Positions 24,351-35,310 of a stretch of DNA of 64,000 nt are shown piece after piece. The DNA is from Mortierella alpina. Lineage: Eukaryota > Mortierellomycota > Mortierellomycetes > Mortierellales > Mortierellaceae. The DNA lies in assembly GCA_029449245.1 (NCBI GenBank), contig JANATF010000003.1, forward strand, positions 1,860,001 through 1,924,000, read 5' to 3'. The notes beneath the pieces are model-generated. The model was not told the origin of the DNA. It searched no databases and saw nothing but the letters and a program-made list of their open reading frames with translations. Position numbers and translations under genes: made by a program. How positions within the stretch are numbered: position 1 is the stretch's first letter; each line of letters starts with the position of its first letter.

Positions 24351-24867
24351 ATTTGTCTACATCTGCCTAGGCAGTACAGGCACAGAAATAATGAGTCTGT
24401 GTGACAGTCTGTCCTCTTTGGCGCATGCGAGAGCTATCGATCCTGTGTGCTGTGCCTTTCTCTTCCACTTCTGTCGTCATTGTCTACTTGTCTGTGCTCT
24501 ACCCCTCATACCCTCGTACCATCAGAAGCCCTTTCTCTTTCTCTTATCCTGTCTAATGCTGTTTGATAGACAACTGTGTCTTGAAACTCTACTGGCTGCC
24601 AACCCAACGCAAATCATTGCACAAAGAGGATCTCGTAGTTCTCTCTACTCGATCTTTCTCACTGCCTACTACTCGTCTCTTTCAAAACAAAAGAACCAAG
24701 TCAAGTCCGACTATCCATCGCTGGACGCTGAACCTTAATTATCATGCGCCCACCATTCGTCTCCAACCAACTGCATGGCAAATGGATGGCAAAGGATCAC
24801 AAAAAGACACACGGGCTCTTGGGACCCAGAAAGCTCGGCGCCGGGGCCTGCAAAAGCAAAAGATAAG
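24351..24867. other. Intergenic, nothing recognised
   Basis: 517 bp between the PEX14 remnant and the tRNA-Asp gene. It is pyrimidine-rich on the plus strand. Overlapping small ORFs (24391-24738, 24563-24886) have no protein-like pattern. The minus-strand segment just below 24868 contains TTTT runs that fit a Pol III terminator for the tRNA. Confidence 0.4.
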
Positions 24868-24939
24868 CTCCTTGGCGGGGAATTGAACCCCGGTCTTCCG
24901 CGTGACAGGCGGAGATACTAACCACTATACTACCAGGGA
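24868..24939 (-). tRNA. tRNA-Asp (anticodon GTC)
   Basis: A 72-nt cloverleaf, no intron. Acceptor strand TCCCTGG (24939-24933) pairs with CCAAGGA apart from a C-A at position 4:69; discriminator G. The A box lies in TAGTATAGTGGTTAG. Anticodon arm TCCGC-CTGTCAC-GCGGA gives GTC, Asp. T arm CGGGG-TTCAATT-CCCCG holds the B box. The CCA end is not encoded, as expected for a nuclear gene. TTTT tracts follow on the minus strand. The single acceptor mismatch is unusual but would not rule out function. Confidence 0.92.
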
Positions 24940-25074
24940 TAGAACTCAGTTGTTGAAAGATGGAGCTCCAGTTCCCTTTTCTATCAAGATCCGCTCCTGC
25001 CAAACTTTAATTGTCGTCCATTTTAGGAAGGTACCCTTAATAACTTTAAATTGCCCACTGGCCAGCCAGCCCTC

Positions 25075-26124
25075 ATGAAAAAAAAGACATGTCCCATCAG
25101 CGCACACACCGTATCAAAACTCTGCATGGCATGCTACCCACGCTCAACAGCATGCAAGCGCGTCATCCCCACCTCTATCCACACTGCATCTGTCGCGGCT
25201 GTGAGCTAGAGGAAGAAGATAATCACCACCTCTGGAGCTGCGGCGCGCTGGATGACGTTCACACGGTCATTTGGGAGGCTGCACTGGCACGCATTGATGG
25301 CTGGGGTCAGACTGCAACGGTCAAATACAACAAAGCGCACGAGGAGACGCAGGTCGAGTGGGCCTGTCCATCTTCGAGCAACAATATCCAGGGGCTGTCG
25401 AGCATTATCGGCGCTCGCGAGGTGCTTTTGGGCGAAGGTGTACCAGACTGCCATCCGGATCCCAAATGGACGGTCGCGGACCTCTACCGAGGGATTACCC
25501 CTATTAGCCTCATTCAGGAGTGGGGCAACCTCTTTGCCACCCCAAAATCAATCGCGCAATCCGTCATCCACAAGTTCGTTGGGTACCTGGCCGAGCAGGC
25601 CACCGAGCTGATATGGAAGCCCCGATGTAAAGCCACCATTGCATGGGAACGAGAGCAAGGCATCACACCAGCCCAGAAGAGGGCTGTCTATCACGGACCC
25701 AGAGGCGACTGGAGCGCAGGGTACGGGTTCAAGTTCAGTATGGATCACTGCCCGTGCAGCCATTTGCTCGTCGACCACCATAACGGCCAATGCCCAGGCC
25801 CAGTCCGTGACCCACTCGCAGCGGACCACACACTTTTGGAGTGCTGGCTGGGAAAGCAGCACAGGACCACCATGGAGGGAGTAGGGAAGATACCCTTTTT
25901 ATAACAGCAACCTTCGTCCGTTAGACACGCTGATGAGGCGTGGCAATAGTCGCGCGGGCCTGAGGGGTTGGAACCCAGGGAACGTGACTTGTCTTATGAT
26001 GACTAGGACTCGGTCTAAGGAGGATGGAATGGATGGTAGATCTTTGCCAGGTAGTTCTTAAGATTCGTAGCGTCATTCGACTTGAGAGGCATATTGTTAT
26101 AAAAAAATGAAAAAAAGACATGTC
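25075..26124 (+). mobile_element. 5'-truncated non-LTR retrotransposon (LINE) with target-site duplications
   Basis: An inserted body of about 1013 bp (25094-26106) is flanked by direct repeats: ATG-A8-GACATGTC at 25075-25093 and ATG-A7-GACATGTC at 26107-26124. They differ only by one A, as expected of a target-site duplication. Just before the right repeat is a short A tail (26101-26106). The body holds an open frame that looks like the end of a LINE ORF2, then about 200 bp of 3' UTR. This is the classic product of target-primed reverse transcription that stopped early. It lies about 135 bp upstream of the tRNA-Asp gene. Confidence 0.8.
25089..25904 (+). pseudogene. C-terminal fragment of a LINE reverse-transcriptase polyprotein
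   Basis: An open frame of 271 codons. Its first ATG lies inside the left target-site duplication, so the true element sequence starts about at the third codon (HQRTHRIKTLHGMLPT). That segment and the Zn-knuckle-like CRGCELEEEDNHHLWSC (C-x2-C-x8-H-x3-C) resemble the region after the RT/RNase H domains of fungal LINEs. A second Cys/His cluster (DHCPCSHLLVDHHNGQCPG) is near the end. No endonuclease, RT or RNase H domain is left, so it cannot move by itself. The frame is undamaged, suggesting a fairly recent insertion. Family assignment is by pattern and needs comparison with full copies. Confidence 0.65.
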
Positions 26125-26281
26125 TGCCAAAGAGTTTTTTTTCTTTCGTCTAGGTTTTGCACACCTCTGGAAAACATGTGCGAGGAAACCAATCCTTTGA
26201 ATGTAGACAAGAGTTGCTTTGCTTGGGGGGGGGGGTTTATCTCATTTTGAATCGATCCGAACGACAGAGCGATCGCCTCTT

Positions 26282-28122
26282 TTACAAGAACCATGACCGC
26301 TCCAATCCAGTGACAGCATCCTGCTTCCCTACCAGTGCAGCCTCTCCATCATCCACTTCCTCTAGTTTTGACACAACATCCTCAGCGACCTCGCGTGCAT
26401 TCTTGATACAGTCGTTGACACTGATGCCCAAGTATCCGGCACCTGTCACTGCCAAAAGTCCATCGTAGTCGCGCCTGAGTGCCTGATCCAAGGACTGCAT
26501 GCGCTGCAGGTGCCCCACCAAGTATTGAGGGATGCACTCACGGTGGATATGAACCTTGACCATCTCGGGATCTGCATCAATCTGCAAGTGCTTCTTCACA
26601 GAATCAATCGCCGTCTTTTTGAAAAACGATTCAAGATCTTTGTTTGGCACAGTTGGTTCCGTTGATGAATCCTCCTGACGACCGACCACATCCTCAAACA
26701 TATGTCCTCCAATCATGGCTGTTAGCTTTAAAGTCTGGTCCCGACTGGGGCCCTGGTCCTGAGCCGGGATCGCACATGAGTCAAAGACAACGCCGAGGAG
26801 ACCCTGATGTTTAACCGCCGAGTCTTCAGACCTAGGAATCAAATAGCCGAATCCGGGAGAGGTGAGACGCGCCTGCTCAGAGGCATAAACAAGGTTCACG
26901 ACCGCTACTGTGACTGATGGGTTGTGGGTGAGTTCGGGGTAAGATGTGGACAGCAGTGGTTGAAGTTGAAGAGGCGGTATGGTTGAGATGACAGACTGTG
27001 CATGGACGGGTTCCTGACCCTTGATTGATATCTATAGTAGACAACAGCTTGTGAGCAATACAGACACAGGTTGCCGATAGGTGCACACATCCTTTCGACG
27101 CGGTCCTGATGTGGCTCGATCATAGTGGAAGGGGAGGGAGAAACTTGCCATGACGTCCCGGTTGGCGAGATTGAAATCGAGTCTTTCGACTGGACATTCC
27201 TTTCGGAAATCAACCCGCCCGCTTGCGACCAAATCCTTTTCTAATGCCTTGGATAGTTCCTCCAGCCCGTCTGTGAATGAATAGATGCTTGTTTTGTCGA
27301 TAAAGTCTTTGAGATCTGGCATACTCTTGATGATCCGCTCCTTCAATGTCAAGTCCCAGGGCGTGTCGACAGCTCCGCCACCCATCAACAGCCCTACAGC
27401 CACAGAACCATAGTCCTTCTCAAGATGATACAGCATCCCAAAGGTCGATCTCACCGAGAGCTTGCTGACATCGCCAGCATAGATACCATGGACCATTGCC
27501 GAGATCAAGTCATCCGAGAATCCTTTGCCGAACCGTCGCGTCACAAAATCCTGGATACTCTCGTCGTCTTGCTTAGTGCTGCCCTTGAAAAGGTCCAGCC
27601 CAGCGCGAGGAAGTTTGGGGGCGATGAGTGGGTGGGTCAAGGCGCCAGAGAGTGTGGATGGGAGCTTGTGAAGTTTGTTATGTGAGAAGATGAAGCGGTT
27701 CTTGGTCGCTGGGGACGTTTTGGGGACGGGCTCTAGATGTGGTTCAAGGCGCAGGGCCCTGACCTACCAAGCAAGTGAATGGATGGGAGGCAATCGAAGG
27801 AAACAATCAACGACCGCGCTCAACTGCCATAGGTTTGTAGGTGTGCCTGAGCAGAAAGAGTCATTCATGTTACCATCTCGAGTGTGTTAAGGCCACTGAT
27901 GCCTTGTGGGCGCAGAGAGCGCGGACCTCGTTCGAGGAGTAAAGAGCCGCCGGGGTGTCTTGAGTCTTTCTCACGGTCAGACTGCAGCCAGCCTCCGACG
28001 CGCCTTGTGCCCTCCAGAAGGGTGATGGACACGTTCGAGGGAGCAGTCCGAGCTAGATACCAGGCTGTGGACAGGCCCGAGATTCCGCCACCAATGACGG
28101 CAATGTGTGTCCTCGGAGACAT
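26282..28122 (-). CDS. HEM14: Protoporphyrinogen oxidase (heme biosynthesis)
   Basis: Oxidises protoporphyrinogen IX to protoporphyrin IX, the penultimate step of heme synthesis, at the mitochondrial inner membrane with FAD. Exons (minus): 28122-27874, 27763-27149, 27031-26282; 537 aa. The N-terminus is the FAD-binding fold, IAVIGGGISGLSTAWYLAR, followed by LLERGPRSLRPQG. The middle shows HKLPSTL, FVTRRFGKGFSDDLISAMVH and GIYAGDVSKLSVRSTFG, typical of this enzyme. The C-terminal part has VISTIPP and GYLGISVNDCI. Intron 2 uses a GCAAGT donor after DVM and rejoins at ISIKGQEP; no GT site keeps the frame. The start faces UBC13 across 382 bp. Confidence 0.93.
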
Positions 28123-28504
28123 GAAGCCAAACGCAAAAAAAGCTTTTGGTTCCTTGGGCTGAGAAGAAGAAGTAGGACAAGTACGAGGAGAAGAGGAGGA
28201 GGAAGACGAAGAAGTAGAAGAAGAAGAAAAAGAAGACGCGCGCGTTGATCTGCTTAGACGGGCGTGGAGGAGTGTGTGTGGGAATGAAGGCAAGAGATGG
28301 AATGAAAGGCAGGAAAGAGAGAGTAAAATTAAAAGGGACTCGGAAGAGCGGATATAGCAGGCAGGGCATTCGCGAATGCGGCTGTTGGGAGCCACACACC
28401 ACGCGATTCGACAGCTGTTGTATTTGATCTCCAGGAACAGTGCATTCTCTTTTGCATCAAACCAGCTCCACCCCCATACCCTCGCACTTGCCTCTCCATC
28501 CATC
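28123..28504. promoter_or_regulatory. Divergent promoter region, HEM14 / UBC13
   Basis: 382 bp between two start codons. A purine-rich tract of GAAGAAG-type units at about 28158-28240 forms a CT-rich leader for HEM14. No TATA box or known element is seen. Confidence 0.4.
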
Positions 28505-29389
28505 ATGGCCCTGCCCAAGCGAATCATCAAGGTACACCAGGACCCCTTCTTCATCTTCACCATCGTCCTCTTCTTCATGATTATGCCTCTTGGAGCACGC
28601 ACACCACTGACACAAAGACTGAATCAACGGCCCCCACGCTAGGAAACGGAACGCCTCCTGGCGGATCCCGCCCCTGGCATCAGTGCCAACGCTCATGAAG
28701 ACAACCTCCGCTACTTTGATGTCATCATTGCAGGACCTGGCCAGTCTCCATTCGAAGGTATTTGCTAGGCATCATCTCAGTCTAGCTGCGGCAAACCACC
28801 ATGTCTGGATCTATTTATTTTTTTCTTCTTTTTACTTGTTCAACCACATCCAGCCTAACCAGCCTAACCAGCCTTTGCAAGAACACCATCAAAAGTTTAC
28901 GTTTCTCTAAAACAGTTGTGTCTTTCTCTCCCACCATTCCTTGACTAGGCGGTGTTTTCAGACTGGAGCTGTTCTTGCCCGAGGAATACCCAATGTCGCC
29001 TCCCAAGGTCCGCTTCTTGACAAAGATCTACCACCCCAACATTGACAAGCTGGGACGCATCTGCTTGGATATTCTCAAGGGTAAAGCTGACGAACACGGG
29101 GACGTCATTTATCTTAGCCAGCTGTATCCGCCTTCCAAGTGAACGAAACCCCAGAGGAAGCCGTTGTCTAAACCTTTTTTTTTTGGATGAAAATATTGCT
29201 TTATTCCTACTAGACAAATGGTCCCCTGCTCTTCAGATCAGGACAGTCTTGCTCTCCATCCAAGCACTGCTGTCTTCACCCAACCCTGATGACCCTCTGG
29301 CGAACGACGTGGCCCAGCACTGGAAGGAAAACGAGAATGCGGCCATCGACACTGCCAAGGACTGGACTCGGAAATACGCCAGCGCATAA
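28505..29389 (+). CDS. UBC13: Ubiquitin-conjugating enzyme E2, UBC13/UBE2N
   Basis: E2 that builds Lys63-linked ubiquitin chains together with an Mms2/Uev partner (postreplication repair, signalling). Exons: 28505-28531, 28643-28757, 28949-29080, 29214-29389; 149 aa, close to the usual 152-153. [15 protein letters not shown] at the start, the [18 protein letters not shown] block and the active-site Cys86 in GRICLDIL fit UBC13 specifically. The first exon codes nine residues. The gene converges on the metacaspase with 180 bp between stops. Confidence 0.96.
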
Positions 29390-29569
29390 GGAACAAAAAG
29401 AGAAGCGAGGAACTGGATCTCAGTGGAAAAAGTACCAGGCCAGGAAGGGGAGCGGACTAAAATAATAAATGGTATTTCCACCCTTCATTCATACAGTATC
29501 CGTTGGCATACGAGATCTGTCATTTAGTGTTCTTTATGTTTTGTGATTGACAAGCCAGGAGGAGTGTTC

Positions 29570-32500
29570 TTAAAGAACAAAGACAGCCCTCATATCCATG
29601 GGCACGCCAGAACCCAACTGAGGTATTTGCTCCAAATCGCGCTGCTTCATAAAGTACCGCATACTCTTCAGGAGCTCCTCATACGTCTGATCGCGTTTCT
29701 GCGACAGACACTGGATCCAGGCATACGTCACAGCTCCTCTGGCCATGGGGCTCTTATATGGCTGAGGAAGACTGTAGCCCAAAGGATTCGAGACCGGCTC
29801 GTCCTCCTTCACTCCATTACTCGTTGGTGCACCCCAGTTCGTGGTAGCGATAGCTGGCTGGCCGCTCTCTCCGTACTTGTGGTGATCTGCAATGATGGCG
29901 GCATCCTTGGACGAGGCTCGAATATCAGCAGAGGCTTGATCATCTCGGCAGCCAGAGAACATGATCACATTGCCCTTCGTCTCTCGGAACAATGCCAACT
30001 ATCACAATAAAGAAAAATGCCCCGTTAGTTTCAAAGATGAAGAGTATGGAATCAGTGAAAAGCAACATGCCATGTCTAAACCCATCTCACCTTGCGAGCC
30101 TCCTTCAGTCCTTCGTCTTCACTGTCTTCGTCCACCTGCTCGACGGTTGTCGCCTGCGCAGATTCAATCTTGCTGCTGTCGGCAACATTAGTAGTATCAA
30201 CGCTACTGACGAGCGTATCCCATGCCGCGCTATCACATTCGATACCGCGGTCTGCCGTCCCTTCAGCCTCTGCACTTTCCTCACTTGTGACAATAGCATG
30301 CCCGGATTTGGAGCGTTTCCTTGGCGAGGGCTCTTCGTTCTCACTACCGACCGCGGCAGCTTCCATGCTATCGTCGACAGTGATCAAACCTTGTGCTTCT
30401 CTGCTTTCATGCTGACCAACAGCATCAGTGATAGCTAGCAGAGGTACGAAATCCTCATTTGAACTGTCGACTGCCTCCATGTCTTCATCAGATCCAGTCA
30501 GCTTAAGCTCAGGGATGTCACCATCCTCAGGTGAAATAGAGCGCTTGCTATGGGTTTGGCCAGGCGTCATCAGCGGTGATCCCCCTTCCTTGTAATGGAT
30601 GGGTGGTACTCCTCCCGGTGGCGCGAGATATCCAGCGTTGGTCTTTGCAGAGCCGTTTGTGAACTGAGAAACGGTCGGACTGGCTCCTCCGCCGTTTGTG
30701 GTCAGGGTTACAGTGGTGGTGGTGGTCGTTGTAGTGGTGGTGGTCTGCGTCTGGAGGCTATCGGAGCTTGGGAAATCCAAATCGCCAGAGGACATGGCCG
30801 CCATGGCTCCGACTTTTGTCCTCGTCACTGGTTCAAGCGCCGTAACATGGTTGCCATTGTAGACGTATGGCAAATCCAGCATCGTTCCTAGAGCGCGAAA
30901 CATTCGGTACCGATATGCAAGAGGTGTCAGATGTTTGCACAAGTTTTAAAGAAGGCACCAAGTGGGATAGACGCAAAGGACAACAAATAAACTTACCGCT
31001 ATGGCAAGCATCGACTAGCGCCGTTAGCTGAACTCCAGCTGGGAGGTCCTTCACCAAGAGATCATACATCTCATCGTCAGAAATAATTCCTGACCTCAGG
31101 TAGTCGCAAGGGTAAATGATCTCGTCGTAGCCATCTGCTTCGTCTCCTACTGTGCATCATTATCGAATTGACCAAGAATAGCGTTAGCATGAACCGAGTG
31201 CCCAATGTGGCCAAAAGTCTCTGGGGTTGTCACAGATCAAAAAAAAACGAAATCAACACAGATATCTGCTTACAGTGCTCAATCTTGCCATTGTACGAAA
31301 AGTCTTTGATACGTCCACCGTGTCCTATACAAAGCGCGTGAGCAGGAACATGAGCATGAGCATGTGCGTAGTACGTACATCGCGCGAAAAGTGAGGCGCG
31401 AAAAGACATTTAAAGGAGGTGGTTTTGAGGGTTGCATCCCCTTGTCAACCATGCGCAACGAGGAGAGGTAGATGGTGTACGAGAATAAGGAGGGACAGCG
31501 AAAGAGGAAAGACGCGATCCATGTATGCGTATGCAAATGACGAAAGGAAAAGCAGACAACCACAGTGTATATGACGCCAGTTCATCATCCCCCTTACCTG
31601 CATAGTGGAAGAAGAGCGAGTCATGGGGATGGACGTCCTTGACGAGCCACTTCATCCAGTATCGAATGTTTGCACCCGTCGGCCGCTTATCCTCGTAGAT
31701 TTGGTCGTCGGTCAGCATGATCGTGTCCTGATACCGGAATCCGTAATATCCGTTGAGAAATCCAAAGACGTCTCGAGTGTCATTGATGCATCCCAGCAAC
31801 TGGTTGGGGTCGCCAAAGTAATTGATCCCCACGAGCAATGCCTTCTTTCGGCGAGGTCGAGTAGGGGGCGAGAGGACTGGTCTTGGAATGACAGCACTTG
31901 AAGCGGCACCTTCGCTCTTTGTTGTGGTGGTAGGTGCAGGACTGCCGCCGGAAGTTGGTCCGTGGTCAAAGTACTCGTGGTCGGGTTCATCGGGGTTGTT
32001 GGCGGGACCCTTGACCGTTGTCGTGGCTCGGGTGGGTGTCTTTTGTCCAGGCAAGAGACTGATCGACCCTTGATCCGATCCGTTGCCGTTCTTGGTGACC
32101 TCGTTGGCGGGCGGTGCGAGGAGCGAGGGTTCCTTGTGTTCATTGTGTTCATTGCACAAAGACTCTTGAAGCTGCGTAGTCTTGGACATCAGTGCAGACG
32201 ACGCCGATTGGATGGAGAGTGCTTCCGAGGACGAGGATGTTGCGTTGAGCGCGGTCGAAGAGCATTTGAGCTGGGAGGCAATAGCGGGTGTGGAGGAGGA
32301 GGAGTGCAGTAGCGAGGGTGGATCTGCCGTCCTGTCCCGGGCATCATCGGTGTCGCTGCAGTAATCTTGGTCCCAGTCTTGCTGCTGCTGCGGGTCCCTT
32401 GGCTCGTGGTCAGACAAGGAGAGGACGTCAACGTCCTGTCTGTCTGCGTGGTTGCAAGCGTCGTCGTCATGAAAGTCGCGTGAGATGGCCGAGAGGCCAT

Positions 32501-32657
32501 CAAGGGGGGCATGGTGTTGCTGTGCATAATTGTCGGCTGCATATCCGGGTCCGTCCAGCAACTGCTCCTCTTGTTGCAGTCGCATCAGTTCCTGCACGAC
32601 TCGGGCGACGTCTGCGAGGATCGTAGGATCGATCTCGTCGTTGCTGATAGAGGCCAT
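29570..32657 (-). CDS. MCA1: Metacaspase (type I, large)
   Basis: Ca2+-dependent, Arg/Lys-specific cysteine protease of clan CD. Exons (minus): 32657-31598, 31324-31274, 31149-30997, 30887-30091, 29998-29570; 829 aa, about twice the usual fungal length. A 270-residue N-terminal region is rich in Gln/Ser/Asp without the usual PQ-Y repeats. The p20 domain begins KKALLVGINYFG and carries catalytic His355 (HYAGHGG, across an intron) and Cys419 (DACHSG). Between Cys419 and the p10-like end (GNVIMFSGCRDDQASAD) a segment of roughly 250 residues is inserted: GDLDFPSS, a Thr/Val run, then acidic Ser/Glu-rich sequence. Those inserted residues are a single open exon, so they are probably translated. Function in cell death or proteostasis is family knowledge only. 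Confidence 0.9.
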
Positions 32658-33692
32658 GTCTTTTTCTGCGGTTGTGCTTTTTTAGGTTAGTCAGCCTGGC
32701 TGTGCTGGTGTTACTGTTGAGCTGTTGTGCTCAGGCTGGAGAGGCAAAAACAGAGGACAGGATAGGGGATGAATATGGAGGGTCAGGGCTTGTGCGCTGA
32801 GAGTGCAGATGGGTCTAGACAAAACGTCAGACCGGACAATGGGGCAAGCAATTGTGAGCTGCTGGGTCGATTCTTTTTATACGCCAAACAAGATCAAGAG
32901 CAACGGGATGTCCAGTCTGGGCACGATTCGCCTAGACTCGACTCGAAAGGGGGGCACACAAGGTCCAAAGGGAGAAGCAATGGTGCTGCGACGAGAACGA
33001 GCGCGGTGGAATGCAAGAGCAAGAGGAGAGTCGGACAAGGAGAAAGGGAGAATGCGTTCCAGGGAGGAGAACGATTCGAGGAGAGGTGGGCGACGTGTGA
33101 TCAAGAGTCAAGAGCAATGGGGAGCGAGAGAGGGCTCCGAATGCGAACGAGGACGAGGCAAGTGGAGAATGTCGAGGAGGAGGAGAAGGACGTTATGGAC
33201 CAAGAAGAGAACGACAGAGGCAAGGACGAGGACAAGGACGAGGACGAGAAGACGACGACCAGGAAAGAAAGAGGAAAGAGGAGGATGGCGAAGAAGCAAG
33301 AGACGAAGAGGCGGAAAAGGCTGAAGAGAGTTCAACAGGCGGATGTAGTCTATCATACATTTATACATTTATACATGTCGATGTCGTATAGAGTCCTGAG
33401 ATGTGTTTGTTTGGTCGCACCCCCACATGCAGTGCTGCTGTCCCAAGATGACCCTCGCCGCTAGTGCCGAGACGGATGCCCTCCGCGGCCCAACAGGGCA
33501 GGCCTGCTGGGTCGAGGGGGGTGTGTGTGGAACCATTGCTCTCAATCCCAACAACAACAGAGCAACGCATCCCAGATCGGCTTTCTGGCCTGGATGTTTA
33601 CGCCCAACAGGGCTGTACACCAACTCTTTCCTGCTCTGAATCAGCGCAGCTGGACAAGTCATGCAATGCCACCTTGCCCTTGTCTTGTCTTG

Positions 33693-33726
<34 letters not shown>

Positions 33727-35310
33727 ATCGTACATGTACCTTTCCCTCTCTCACTCACTCTATCGTGCCTCTCTCCCCCTCTCTCCCTCTCTCTGTCTCT
33801 CTAAACGTGCTCCATTGCCAGGAACGATGTAACATGGCAGGCTATGCAGCCGAGAAGGTGCAGCACCCGGCGGTCCATTGTTCGGCCCTTGACAATTTTC
33901 ATGGTCCGATCGATACCAAGGGATGACCAAGACAAGGATGAGCTCCAGCTTCTAATCACCGTCGCTCCTTCTGCCTGCCTGGAAGGCATCTGCCTATATG
34001 CACAGTGAAGCGATCGAGGCAAACATTGACGGGTTCATTTTAATTTGAGATCGTCTGGTCCCCTTTTCCCTGTGTTTTTATTTAGATGTCCAGCTGGACA
34101 CAGCCAAGCAGAGCACTCGAATCCACGCCGTAACGTACTGTCCAAACATACATGAAGCACGCCTTCTTCAAGGGCGACACAAATGCCTGATGTCCTCATC
34201 GACAGGGAGCAGCCTGGCCCCACTCCTCATGTAGAGAGCACACGGAGCCAAGCGATCGATTGGCCCTTTTGACCCTGAACTCACCCTTCGCTTACCCTTC
34301 GCTTGCCCTTCATATGAGAACCAACCAACGGGTGTCTGCAGTCTAAGACACGGTTGCTCCAAAAGACCAAAACAGAGATCGAGGGACAAATCGGACGCGG
34401 CTCATTGCCTAGGTAAGCCAATTGCGACGAGGCGGTGCTCATATTGCCAGCCTCTTTGCTTCATCTGCCTCCCGAGCCATTTGGTTTTTTTTTGGCGGGA
34501 TCTAAGAACCGCAGCGAGGCGTTCATTTGCTCTGTTTAAGCTACAGTAACTGTAGCGTGCTTTCTGCTATGCAAGACATGTACCCTTTCCTTTTGAACAT
34601 GGGTACCTGTGCAGAGTACGTGTTACTTTATGGAACTGAAGGGCTCCACTCTTGGCACACAGACACACGGGCCCCGAGGAGCAACTCGTTCTGTGCGAGG
34701 GTAAGCGAGGAAAACGACTGTTCTCCCATCAGTTTGGGGCGCAAGGGAATCAGTTCTGTCAGTACACTCGACTGGACAAAAAAACAAGCGTAGGTCGCGC
34801 CTTTCTTCATGGAAAAGGCACGCTTTGCCCAAGCCTTACATACCTGTTTCCATAGCCTCCATAGCCTCCATTGCTGTTGTAAGCAAAAAACACTTTTGCA
34901 CCACTGCCCAGATCCTTTTTTTGTGTTTGTCCACTCTGCTCATAAAGGTGTTTAGATCTGTCGAGAGGCTGGTGGTGATGATCGTGAACTCCAATGCGTA
35001 ATGGATGACACTATTGCTACCTGTGCCTCCAGATACTCCAGATAATGTCCAGGGATATACGAGACAAGGACCAAGTTCAGGACAATTTGGACAAATTCTG
35101 ACAATCAGAGCTGACAAAAAAAGGAAAAGAAACACTCTCGTTCTTCTACATGTTATCCTGCTTGGCCAGAGATGGAATGCACATCGATTTTTCGACTACG
35201 CGCCATCCCAGTGCTTCGAGTAAAAAGGCGATAAGTGGCACTTCTTCACGCCCTGCAATAGACACTTCTTTCGCAGGACACATCCGAGGATCATTCTTCA
35301 GTAGAACAAT
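32658..35310. other. 2.65-kb gene-free region
   Basis: No gene is recognised between the metacaspase start and the next plus-strand gene. The first 0.7 kb is purine-rich on the plus strand, that is, a CT-rich leader for the metacaspase; the plus ORF at 32769-33464 in it is a Lys/Arg/Glu translation of that bias. A (CT)n microsatellite lies at 33696-33723 with related CTCTCT tracts to 33802. A short direct repeat of ACCCTTCGCTT is near 34280-34310. A perfect inverted repeat, GCTACAGTAACTGTAGC, is at 34540-34556. I see no tRNA or rRNA. Confidence 0.45.

Noticed and set aside
24391-24738. Plus-strand ORF of 115 codons near the tRNA gene
   Set aside because: Hydrophobic only because the DNA is CT-rich; no start context and no conservation pattern.
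32769-33464. Plus-strand ORF of 231 codons, rich in Lys/Arg/Glu
   Set aside because: It is a translation of purine-biased leader DNA upstream of the metacaspase; overlapping frames look alike, with no domain, no splice sites and no codon structure.
33696-33802. CT repeats considered as a CRISPR-like or satellite array
   Set aside because: Plain dinucleotide microsatellite with no spacer pattern; eukaryotic nuclear DNA.
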